Source: Streptomyces sp. HB132
Lineage (GTDB): Bacteria > Actinomycetota > Actinomycetes > Streptomycetales > Streptomycetaceae
DNA: 64,000 nucleotides
Assembly: GCF_016909575.1 (NCBI RefSeq)
Contig: NZ_JAFBGA010000023.1
Location: 23,327 to 87,326, forward strand
Direction: 5' to 3'
A model generated the notes under the pieces. It saw only the letters and a program-made list of their open reading frames with translations, was not told where the DNA came from and did not search any database. A program made the position numbers and the translations under genes. Below, piece by piece: positions 8,786 to 16,729 of this stretch (position 1 is its first letter; every line of letters starts with the position of its first letter).

Positions 8786-9155
8786 GACGTCACTTCCCCT
8801 TGTTGTCGGACTGTCCATGGGCCCGGGCCGGGCTCCGGCGGGGCCCGGCAGACCCCTCGTGAGTGGTGTGTGTGGCCGTCGGCCGTCCACGCCGAGACGT
8901 GGGTCCGCCCGGCGTGGGCCGGGAAGCCGATCCCGCGTGCGCAGCCCCTCCCTACGCCCGGAGCAGCCGCACCAGGAACCGGGGTTCGGGAACGACCCGG
9001 CCGCGCCGCGCCGGCGCCCGCGAGGCTCCGGTTCGCCGGGACCGGCTAACCGGCGTCCCGCCGTTCCTCATCCGTAGGCGTGAGCACGGCCACCGGCCAT
9101 CCCTCGCCGGCCATGACGCGGAGCCGCACCTCCACGGTGTTCCTGACGCTGAACA
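8786..9155. other. 370-bp leader/intergenic stretch with one hairpin
   Basis: No convincing gene on either strand. It separates two minus-strand genes. A hairpin at 9028-9053 (CCGGTTCGCC / GGCTAACCGG, nine of ten pairs, 6-nt loop) lies about 100 bp after the PLP-enzyme stop and could end that transcript or act in the NRPS leader. I see no clear promoter. Confidence 0.45.
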
Positions 9156-10298
9156 CTAGAGGCCGTCGACCATCCGGCTGCGACCGGTCAGATTGACGAG
9201 GACGGTCTCGTCAGGGCTTATCCGTCCCGACGAGGCCCCGTCGCGTACGGCGGCGACGGCGGCGGCCGACGCGTAGCAGACGTCCACGTCCTCCAGGTCG
9301 CTCAGCATGCGACGGGCCGTGACGAGGTCCGCCCGCGCCGCGGAGACGATGGCGCCGCCGGTCCCGGCGGCGATCGAGTGCAGGTAGGGATAGTAGGGCG
9401 AGCCGTCACCGAGGAGGATCGCCGTCGCCAGACCGCGAGGGTCCTCGATCAGGTGCGCGTCCGACAGCTCCGTGCGGCCCTCCTGCCAGCCCCGTGCGGC
9501 GGGGGCGCAGGACTCCTCCTGGACCATCAGGAACGCCGGCATGGCCGAGAGTTCGCCCAGGGCCAGATACTCCCGCGCACCCTTGTGGGCGGCAAGCATG
9601 CCCATGCCGCTGCTGATCGCCTGCACGACGACGTCCGGAGCGCGGTCCATGGCGTCGAAGGCTTCGAGGTAGGCGAGTTTGAGGCCCTCCCTGCGGGCCC
9701 AGTTGAAGAAGCCGGCGTCGAAGTGGATGCCCTCCCGCGCCGCGTACCCACGGGCCTCGGCGGAGGCGTCCACATAACTGCCGTCCACCACGGTGAGGGC
9801 GGTCCGGCTGTGGTCCGGGATGTCATGGTTGGCGACGAAATCCTTGCCGCAGAAGAACCGTGCCCGCATCGTGGGGTCCATGCGCACCGCCCGGGCCAGA
9901 GCGGTCGAGCTGTTCCCCGTGCTGGAGCCGACGAACTCCTTCACTCCGAACTGGCGCAGCACCGAGGTCACCAGCGAGGCCAGCCGGTCCTTCGTGGTGC
10001 GGGTCGGCTGCCGGGACTCGTCCTTGATCCACAGCCCGGGGACACCGATGGCCTCGCCGAGGCGCGGCGCGGGCCGACACGGGGTCCGCACGGTCACACC
10101 GCTGTCGAGGAAGTCCCGTGAGGCCAACGGGAGCAGGTCGAAGTAGACCTGTTCCGGGTCGGCGTGGTCATGGCGGACCATGCCGGACAGTTCGTACCGA
10201 GGTTCCAGTGCTCCGGTGCACTCAGGACATCGGTACATCGGCGCCGCGTCGAACTCGCTCTGGCAGAGCATGCAGACCAGTACGAACTTCGCGCGCAT
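9156..10298 (-). CDS. Threonine-synthase-like PLP enzyme with N-terminal zinc ribbon
   Basis: 380 residues of the fold-type II (tryptophan synthase beta) PLP family. Two CxxC knuckles at Cys9/12 and Cys24/27 form a zinc ribbon, as in some threonine synthases and cysteate synthases. The PLP lysine is Lys103 in TTKDR, inside KDESRQPTRTTKDR, the counterpart of the KDE..NPTGSFKDR motif. SSTGNSSTALA is the phosphate-cup region. Family members carry out beta- or gamma-replacement on O-phospho amino acids. In this cluster it may supply a non-protein amino acid; the oxidised-sulfur theme of the cupin gene makes a cysteate-type reaction one option, but nothing here proves it. The start is chosen by GAAGGAG 6 nt upstream of the ATG, ten codons inside the open frame. 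Confidence 0.82.
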   Translation of the reverse strand: MRAKFVLVCMLCQSEFDAAPMYRCPECTGALEPRYELSGMVRHDHADPEQVYFDLLPLASRDFLDSGVTVRTPCRPAPRLGEAIGVPGLWIKDESRQPTRTTKDRLASLVTSVLRQFGVKEFVGSSTGNSSTALARAVRMDPTMRARFFCGKDFVANHDIPDHSRTALTVVDGSYVDASAEARGYAAREGIHFDAGFFNWARREGLKLAYLEAFDAMDRAPDVVVQAISSGMGMLAAHKGAREYLALGELSAMPAFLMVQEESCAPAARGWQEGRTELSDAHLIEDPRGLATAILLGDGSPYYPYLHSIAAGTGGAIVSAARADLVTARRMLSDLEDVDVCYASAAAVAAVRDGASSGRISPDETVLVNLTGRSRMVDGL

Positions 10299-10407
10299 GC
10301 TGCGCTCCTTCGGGGCGGAGGTGTACACGGCTGATTTCCTTCACGTCGGGTCTCGGATGGGGAGGAGCAGGGGCGGAGCGGGAGCGGGGGGGCGGGAGCG
10401 AACATGA

Positions 10408-10443
10408 GTACGCCCCCGGGGAGAGGGCTCCCCGGGGGCGTAC
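10408..10443. terminator. Terminator hairpin after the ABC exporter genes
   Basis: A perfect 16-bp inverted repeat (GTACGCCCCCGGGGAG / CTCCCCGGGGGCGTAC) with a 4-nt loop. It sits 15 bp beyond the stop of the minus-strand transporter operon and before the divergently spaced start region of the PLP-enzyme gene. Confidence 0.85.
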
Positions 10444-10457
10444 GGATGATCGGAGGC

Positions 10458-12218
10458 TCAGCTTTCGCCGTTCCACGACCGCCACAGTGCCGCGTACGCT
10501 CCGCCCGCGCCGACCAGCTCGTCGTGTGTGCCCAGCTCGACGATGCGGCCGGACTCCATCACGGCGACACGATCGGCGTCGTGTGCGGTCTGGAGCCGGT
10601 GGGCGATGGCGATGACGGTGCGGTCCGACCGGACCGCGGCCACCGCACGCTCCGCCTGCCGGGCCGTCGTCGGGTCGAGCAGTGAGGTCGCCTCGTCCAG
10701 GATCAGGGTGTGCGGATCGGCCAGATGCACCCTGGCCAGGGTGAGCTGCTGTGCCTGAGCGGCCTTGAGTTCGATTCCGCCCGAGCCCAGCACGGTGTCC
10801 AGACCCTCGGGCAGTTCTGCCGCCCAGTCCGCCTCCATCAGGGCCAGCGCCGCGAGGATGGCCTCGTCGTCGGCCTCGGGCGCCGCCATCATCATGTTGT
10901 CGCGAAGGGTGCCCATGAACACGTGGTGCTGCTGCGTGATCAGGACGATGCGGTTGCCCAGTTCGCCCGCCGCGGCCAGGTCGGCGACGGGAACACCGCC
11001 GACCAGGATGGATCCCGTGTCCGGGATGTCCACGCCGGACAGCAGCTTGCCGAGGGTGGACTTGCCCGCGCCCGAGCGGCCCACCACCGCCAGTCGTTCA
11101 CCGGGCCGGACCTGCAGCTCGACGTCGGTGAGGACCTCGTGACCGGGGAGGTAGGAGTACCGCACGCCCTGGACCTCGATGAGATCGTCCGCAGGCGGCG
11201 GTACCGGGGCGTCCGGCGTGTGCGACACCAGTCCGACGCCCTTGATACGCGCGAACGAGGCGCCGCTGCGCTGTAGTTGTTCTACCCAGATCAGCATCTG
11301 GTTGAGCGGGTCGACCAGCTGCCACATGTAGAGGCTGCCCGCCACCACGGTGCCCAGGGCGATCGACCCGTCGAGGTAGGCGAGCCCGCCCACGAGCAGG
11401 ACGAGCGCCATGGGCAGGGCGTGCGCGAACTCGGTGACCGGGAACAGCACCGTCCGCAGGGCCAGGGTGCGGGTACTGGCGCGGTACGTGGTGTCGACGG
11501 CCTGGTCGAGGGAGCGGTTCTGCAGTGCCTGCAGTCCGTACGCCTCGACGGTGCGGGCGCCGTGCGCGGTGGAGTTGAGGATCTCGGAGACCTCACCGGC
11601 GGCCGCCCCCTCGGCGAGGTAGGCGTCGCGGGAACGCGCCAGGTACCAGCGGCTCACCACCCAGACGAGCGGCAGACCCACCATGGAGCAGAGCCCGAGC
11701 AAGGGGTCCAGGACGAAGACCGCGGCGAAGATGAACACGACCTGGACGCTGGCGATGAAGATGTCCGGGGCCGCGTTGCGCAGCGTGGCCGAGACCGTTG
11801 CGACGTCCAGTGTGGAGCGGGTGACCAGGTCGCCGGTGCCCACCTCGTCCGCGACCCGCCCCGGCAGCGCGAGGGCGCGGTCGACGACCTCCTCGCGGAG
11901 CCGGGCCAGTGCGCGCTCGCCGAAGCGGTGCGAGAGGCCGCGGGCATATCGCGTCAGTACCAACTGGGCCGCTGCGAAGCCCAGCACGGCGGCGGCCAGT
12001 CCGTCGACCTGTGAGACGGACAGATCGCCGGCCTCGAACCTGGTGATGATGCGGCCGAGCAGCCAGGGGCCGGCCGCGCCGGCGAGTGCGGCGAGCGACG
12101 TCAGCAGCAGCATCCCGCAGACGGCACGGGGGTCGTCCTTCAACAGCTGCCAGGCGGCCCGGCGCGCCGTCCTGCCGTCGGCGATCGGCAGGCGGGGCGT
12201 CTCGTCGGATCGGCTCAT
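10458..12218 (-). CDS. ABC exporter half-transporter, consensus Walker site, degenerate signature
   Basis: 586 residues: six membrane helices then a nucleotide-binding domain. Walker A is intact (GRSGAGKST, about residue 378) and Walker B is intact (TLILDEATS, about 505), but the signature usually LSGGQ reads AAQAQ (about 484). The partner gene shows the reverse pattern, so the pair should form a heterodimer with one working and one non-hydrolysing ATP site, as in TM287/288-type exporters. The start ATG overlaps the partner's TGA as ATGA, so the two are translationally coupled. A likely role is export of, or self-resistance to, the cluster product. Confidence 0.93.
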   Translation of the reverse strand: MSRSDETPRLPIADGRTARRAAWQLLKDDPRAVCGMLLLTSLAALAGAAGPWLLGRIITRFEAGDLSVSQVDGLAAAVLGFAAAQLVLTRYARGLSHRFGERALARLREEVVDRALALPGRVADEVGTGDLVTRSTLDVATVSATLRNAAPDIFIASVQVVFIFAAVFVLDPLLGLCSMVGLPLVWVVSRWYLARSRDAYLAEGAAAGEVSEILNSTAHGARTVEAYGLQALQNRSLDQAVDTTYRASTRTLALRTVLFPVTEFAHALPMALVLLVGGLAYLDGSIALGTVVAGSLYMWQLVDPLNQMLIWVEQLQRSGASFARIKGVGLVSHTPDAPVPPPADDLIEVQGVRYSYLPGHEVLTDVELQVRPGERLAVVGRSGAGKSTLGKLLSGVDIPDTGSILVGGVPVADLAAAGELGNRIVLITQQHHVFMGTLRDNMMMAAPEADDEAILAALALMEADWAAELPEGLDTVLGSGGIELKAAQAQQLTLARVHLADPHTLILDEATSLLDPTTARQAERAVAAVRSDRTVIAIAHRLQTAHDADRVAVMESGRIVELGTHDELVGAGGAYAALWRSWNGES

Positions 12219-13999
12219 CGGGACTGTCCTTCCACAAGCTGCTCCACGGCGGCTCCATCGGGGCTTTCGGTGCTGCCGCGGAACACCAGTGCCGCGTATC
12301 CGGGCTGATCTGCGAGGAGTTCCCCGTGCGTGCCGGTCGCCCGCACCTTCCCGTCCACCAGGTAGGCGACTTCGTCGGCCTGGCCGAGCACGAGTGGCGA
12401 GGTGCTGACGACGAGGGTCGTCCGTCCCTGGCGGTGCTGTGCCACCCAACCGGCGACGGTCGCCTCCGTGTGCGCGTCCAGTGCGGACGTCGGCTCCACG
12501 AGCAGGAGCACCGCCGGGTCCGCCAGCAGTGCCCGGGACAGCTGCAGGCGCTGACGCTGTCCCCCCGAGACGTTGCGTGCCTGATTCTCCAGGTGGCTGT
12601 CGAGCCCGTCGGGCAGCGTCTCGACGATGTCCTCCGCTGCGGCGGCGTGCAGCGCCCGCACGACGTCCTCGCTGGAGCGTTCGGTGCTTCCGGAGACGAC
12701 GGACCGCAGTGGTCCCGCGAACATGTAGGCGTCGTTGTCGGCGAGCAGGATGTGCCGCCTGAGCGCGGTGCGGTCCCACTCGCACAGCTCGGTCCCGCCC
12801 CAGGAGGCGTCGGAGTCGGTGTAGCCGGCCAACCGGTCCACCACGGCGCGCGGCTCGTCGGGGCGGGCGCCGACCAGGGCCGTCACCCTTCCCGGCTCGA
12901 CTACCAGGCCCGACGCGGGGTCGTGCAGCCGGCTGGGGGTGGCCGGCGGGTCGATTCGGGTCCGCTGCTCCTCCGGAGCCGGGGCGAGGGACAGGATGTC
13001 GACCACCCTCCGTGCGGAGACGAGCCCGCGCGGCAGATCGTCCGCCCCCTCGATGAGGAACGAGACGGGCCCGAGAAGAGCGGCAACGTATCCGTAGACC
13101 GCGACGAGTTCACCGACGGTGATGGCCCCGCTGGCCGCCATCCGCGCACTGATCCACGTCACGACGGCGAGGAAGACCATGGGAAGACAGGCCGTGAGTG
13201 CCTGGACCCAGCTGGTGATGGCGGCGACGCGGTATCCGAGAGGAACGAGGGCCTGGGAGCGTTCCCGGTACCGTCCGGCGAACATGCGCTTGCCGCCGAT
13301 CCCGTTGAGGACGCTCAGGCCGGTCACCATGTCGCCGGCGAGAGCGGTCAGGGCTCCCTGGTCCTCCCGGTAGCTGTTCTCGGCGCCGTGCAGCCTCCCC
13401 AGCAAGGGGCCGACCGTGAGCGCCACCGCCGGGACGCCGAGAAGGATCACCAGGGCGAGAACGGCGGAGATCTGGAACAGGAGCACCGCGGTGGCGACGT
13501 ACGCGATGGCCGCACCCACGCCGGGGCCCGTGATGGTCAGTGTCTGGGCGATCCTGCTGATGTCGCCGGCCTGGAGGTGCGCGAGCTCACCCGCGGACAC
13601 CTGGCGGGGCAGCGTCGATCCCAGGCGTGTGACGTGGCGTGTGACCACCTGCACCGTGCGGTAGGCCGCGTCGACGCGGATGAGCGTCATGGTGCGGTGC
13701 CGCAGGATCCCGAGGACCGCGACCACTGCCCCCGTGACGAGCAGCGCGCCGATCCAGAGGAGCAACGCCTGGGTGTCCCGGGCCCTGAGCCCGTCATCGA
13801 TCGTCTTCGACATCAGGTACGGCGGAACCATGAGCGCGGACATCCATGTGGTGCCCCACGTGGTGCCGAGGAGTACGCGCTTGCGTTGACTGGTCGTCAG
13901 CCACCAGAGGTACCGGAGCGGGCTCCGGTGATCCGGCCGGCCCGGATCCTCGTAGGGGACCCGGCGCGCGCCTTCGGGCAGGTCTCGTCCGTGGATCAT
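12215..13999 (-). CDS. ABC exporter half-transporter, degenerate Walker motifs, intact signature
   Basis: 594 residues: membrane domain then nucleotide-binding domain. The Walker A position reads GARPDEPR (about 376), lacking the P-loop GKS/T, and Walker B reads LLLVEP with the aspartate lost (about 495). The signature VSGGQ (about 476) is perfect. It therefore lends its signature to the partner's functional ATP site. It is the first gene of the two-gene operon. The chosen ATG is preceded by AAGGACGG; the reading frame stays open further upstream, but that part has a proline/arginine-rich, noncoding look. Confidence 0.9.
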   Translation of the reverse strand: MIHGRDLPEGARRVPYEDPGRPDHRSPLRYLWWLTTSQRKRVLLGTTWGTTWMSALMVPPYLMSKTIDDGLRARDTQALLLWIGALLVTGAVVAVLGILRHRTMTLIRVDAAYRTVQVVTRHVTRLGSTLPRQVSAGELAHLQAGDISRIAQTLTITGPGVGAAIAYVATAVLLFQISAVLALVILLGVPAVALTVGPLLGRLHGAENSYREDQGALTALAGDMVTGLSVLNGIGGKRMFAGRYRERSQALVPLGYRVAAITSWVQALTACLPMVFLAVVTWISARMAASGAITVGELVAVYGYVAALLGPVSFLIEGADDLPRGLVSARRVVDILSLAPAPEEQRTRIDPPATPSRLHDPASGLVVEPGRVTALVGARPDEPRAVVDRLAGYTDSDASWGGTELCEWDRTALRRHILLADNDAYMFAGPLRSVVSGSTERSSEDVVRALHAAAAEDIVETLPDGLDSHLENQARNVSGGQRQRLQLSRALLADPAVLLLVEPTSALDAHTEATVAGWVAQHRQGRTTLVVSTSPLVLGQADEVAYLVDGKVRATGTHGELLADQPGYAALVFRGSTESPDGAAVEQLVEGQSR

Positions 14000-15073
14000 C
14001 TCGGCCGTCCTTGCATGAGGTTGGGGGACAGGCCCGGCTGACGGGAGCAGCGGACTGCCAGGGCCTGGAGGCGGTCGACCGGCCTGCGGGGGCGGGTCGT
14101 GCGGGGGAGATCTGCCGCGGGGCCGCCGCCGGAGAGGGGAGGCAGAGATCCACGGGGCTCCCGTGGGCGACCGATTCGCTGCGGTCCGCCACGCGCCGTC
14201 AACGGGAATACGCCACACAACCGACGAGGGCCGTATGGCGTGAGGTCGCAGTGCTCCAACGTGGGGCCCATGTTCTTAGTGCGTCGGCGGCTTGTCAATG
14301 TCTGCCGGTCGAACAGTGCCGGTGGCGGTGCGTCCGGTACCCGACAGTCATGCGAAGGGGGAACCGGTGCCCGACCACGGGAGGTATGCGCTTCGGGTCT
14401 CCGGCCGGAGACACTCGTCCATGTTGTCCTCATTTCAACCTCACGCGCCGAGAATGAACCATTCATGAAATTCCGTCGTGGGAGGCGCATGTGGATGTCA
14501 ATGCTCCTCGGGCCATAGTTTGCACCTTGGTCCGTATGTCCGATGCCGGTGGGTCGGGGGCCTGTCGGCAGAGGTGAATCCGTGACTGGATTTCATGAAT
14601 ATGGCCTGAATCATACGCGGTTGACAGTTGGCTGCTGTGGTCCTGACACTCCATGCCCTCCCGGAAACAATCCGCAGCCACTCCGGAAAGGCAAAGGGGG
14701 CGCGTTCGGCCATAAGCTGCAGCATCGTCGGTGGGTGCGTGCGTGAACGCCACTTCACCGTGGACGGGGGAAAATCTCTGCGTCCCCCACCCGTGAAGGT
14801 GCGGGAGTGCCGGGCGCGGAACGGCCCCGCTCCCACCGCCGGCGCACCATCGCGCCCCACGTCACGGACGGTCCGGCCGGTGCGGACCTCACTCCCATCG
14901 GCGGAGCGGCCGGGTGCGCCCCCCGGGTGCGGCTTGCGCCCCCGACCAGCAACCTTCCCGCTGCCGAGCCCGCCGACCGGCCGAAATCTCGCCGGCCCGC
15001 ACGATCGGACGACGATGAATCGGACATCAAGTCATGTTCCGCCCCTGGCGGGCAGGATGATCGTCCGGCGTCA
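14000..15073. other. About 1.1 kb without a recognisable gene; lower-GC core
   Basis: Promoter region between the minus-strand exporter operon and the plus-strand dehydrogenase operon. The part from about 14,270 to 14,760 is clearly less GC-rich than its surroundings, and its open frames lack Streptomyces third-position bias. A minus-strand promoter candidate for the exporter is TTGACA (14293-14298) with GAACAT (14270-14275), 17 bp apart. No known RNA gene or repeat was recognised. Confidence 0.4.
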
Positions 15074-15102
15074 TTGACGAGGCGCCGGGCGGTCCATATA
15101 TT
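15074..15102 (+). promoter_or_regulatory. Strong sigma-70-like promoter for the right-hand cluster operon
   Basis: TTGACG at 15074-15079 and TATATT at 15097-15102 are separated by exactly 17 bp, close to the consensus for the main vegetative sigma factor. It points toward the small open frame at 15201 and the acyl-CoA dehydrogenase operon. Confidence 0.65.
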
Positions 15103-15200
15103 CTCAACTCGATCGCATGCCGGTGCGCCGGCTTCGTGACTCCGGCGTGAATTCGGGTCATTCGGTTCATCCGCCGGAAACCTTTGTGGGGAAGCGCAGA

Positions 15201-15431
15201 ATGCCGGTCGTCAACCACCAGGCCAAAACCAAATCACCGCCCGAGTGCCGCCCGGACCGCGTCAGGTGCGGAGGGGAATCCGATCCGGAGTTCAGGTTCG
15301 TGGGTCCCCGGTGTACGGGTGCATTCGATTCCGAGCCGAACCCGGAGAATGTCACCGAGCAGGCGGGCGGACCAGCCGTCGTCCGGTCCCACACCTCGGA
15401 GTGGCCATCGGCTTCCCCTGGTTCCGGGTGA
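15201..15431 (+). CDS. Possible small protein (76 aa), unknown
   Basis: Not recognised. An ATG follows GGGGAAG by 7 nt and lies about 90 bp after a near-consensus promoter. The 76-residue product is hydrophilic and acidic in the middle (DSEPNPENVTEQ), with three cysteines near positions 16, 23 and 38 and no membrane segment. About three-quarters of third positions are G or C, well below neighbouring genes, so it may instead be the untranslated leader of the acyl-CoA dehydrogenase transcript. It could be a horizontally gained small gene, or nothing. Confidence 0.3.
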   Translation: MPVVNHQAKTKSPPECRPDRVRCGGESDPEFRFVGPRCTGAFDSEPNPENVTEQAGGPAVVRSHTSEWPSASPGSG

Positions 15432-15586
15432 AGGACGAGTCCCGGCGGACGGGACCACCCACGACCGACGGTGAGCGGTGCACCGGTGCCGGGCAGGCCC
15501 CCGCCGGTGCCGTCACCGTCCGCTGAGCTACCCCCGAGTCGGATGCCGCCGCTCCCACCGGAGCCCCTACCTTCGCAAGGATTCCG

Positions 15587-16729
15587 TTGATACTCAGTCA
15601 CCTCTCCCCGCGGCAGGCCGAGCGCCACGGCGAGTTCCGCGCCTTCGCCGATCGCGCACTGGTCCCGCACGCGGACCGCTTCGATCGCGAGCAGGCGATC
15701 TCCCGGGAGGTCATCGCAGACCTGGCGGGGCAGGGCCACCTCGGTGCGCTGGTTCCCGAGGAGTTCGGCGGTCTCGGCATGGACTGGATCGAATACGGTC
15801 TGCTCACCGAGGAGTTGGGCCGGGGGTGCCAGTCGATCCGGAACTTCGTCGCCGTGGACGACATGGTCGCGCACTCGATCCACAAGTGGGGTACCAAGGA
15901 GCAGAAGGAGCAGTGGCTGCCCAGGATCACCTCAGGCCGGACTCTTGCCGCCTTCGCCCTGACCGAACCGGACGTGGGCAGCGATGCCGCCGCTGTCGAG
16001 ACCACGGCGACGGCTGACGGCGCCGAGATCGTCCTTCGCGGCACCAAGAAGTGGATCAGCTTCGCCCAGATCGCCGATCTCTTCCTGGTCTTCGCAAAGC
16101 TCGACGGGCAGCACACCGCCTTCCTGGTGGAGCGGGACACCCCCGGTCTGACGGTGGAGCCGATCGAAGGCCTGCTCGGCCTGCGCGGGTCGATGCTCGG
16201 CCGGATCACCTTCGACGACTGCCGCATCCCGGCCACGAACCTGATCGGCCGGCCCGGCCTCGGGCTCACCTTCGTCGCGTCCAGCGCGCTGGACCTCGGC
16301 CGCTACAGCACCGCCTGGGGCTCGGTCGGTCTGTCCCAGGCATGCCTGGAGGCCTCGACGGAGTACGCCGCCCGCCGTGCCCAGTACGGCACGGAGATCA
16401 GCAACCATCAACTGATCCAGCAACTGCTGGCCGACATGCTCACCGACACCATCACGGCCCGGCTGCTCTGCCACCACGCCGGGGTGAGCAAGGAGCAGGG
16501 CGAGATGGAGGCGGTCAACCACACCCTGCTCGCGAAGTACCGGGCCTCGACCGTCGCCGTCAAGGTGGCCGCCGACGCGGTGCAGATCCACGGCGCCCAG
16601 GGCATCGGCGCGGAGGCGTCCGTGCAGCGGCACCACCGGGACGCCAAGGTGATGGAGATCATCGAGGGCACCACGCAGATCCAGCAGACCATGCTCGGCC
16701 AGTTCGCCGTCCGGGCGGCCCAGCTGTGA
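15587..16729 (+). CDS. Acyl-CoA dehydrogenase family protein (FkbI/ZmaI-like)
   Basis: 380 residues of the flavin acyl-CoA dehydrogenase fold. The FAD-binding stretch FALTEPDVGSD, the substrate-side R.QYG motif and the catalytic glutamate (Glu360 in IIEGTTQIQ) are all in place. In methoxymalonyl- and aminomalonyl-ACP pathways a member of this family does the final oxidation to the malonyl-type carboxylate on the carrier protein. It fits as partner of the dehydrogenase and ACP at the left edge. It starts with TTG, supported by AAGGA 5 nt upstream, and its stop overlaps the next gene as GTGA. Family certain, pathway role inferred from company. Confidence 0.87.
   Translation: MILSHLSPRQAERHGEFRAFADRALVPHADRFDREQAISREVIADLAGQGHLGALVPEEFGGLGMDWIEYGLLTEELGRGCQSIRNFVAVDDMVAHSIHKWGTKEQKEQWLPRITSGRTLAAFALTEPDVGSDAAAVETTATADGAEIVLRGTKKWISFAQIADLFLVFAKLDGQHTAFLVERDTPGLTVEPIEGLLGLRGSMLGRITFDDCRIPATNLIGRPGLGLTFVASSALDLGRYSTAWGSVGLSQACLEASTEYAARRAQYGTEISNHQLIQQLLADMLTDTITARLLCHHAGVSKEQGEMEAVNHTLLAKYRASTVAVKVAADAVQIHGAQGIGAEASVQRHHRDAKVMEIIEGTTQIQQTMLGQFAVRAAQL

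Noticed and set aside
14628..15077. A 149-codon frame in the cluster's intergenic region
   Set aside because: It is rich in Pro, Arg and Ser with no domain, its third positions lack the bias, and there is no ribosome site.
1..16729. Naming the dehydrogenase, ACP and acyl-CoA dehydrogenase as a complete methoxymalonyl-ACP (fkbGHIJK) set
   Set aside because: No FkbH-type glyceryl transferase or dedicated O-methyltransferase of that pathway is in the window, and the amino acid ligase points to another starting unit. It remains possible that FkbH lies to the left.
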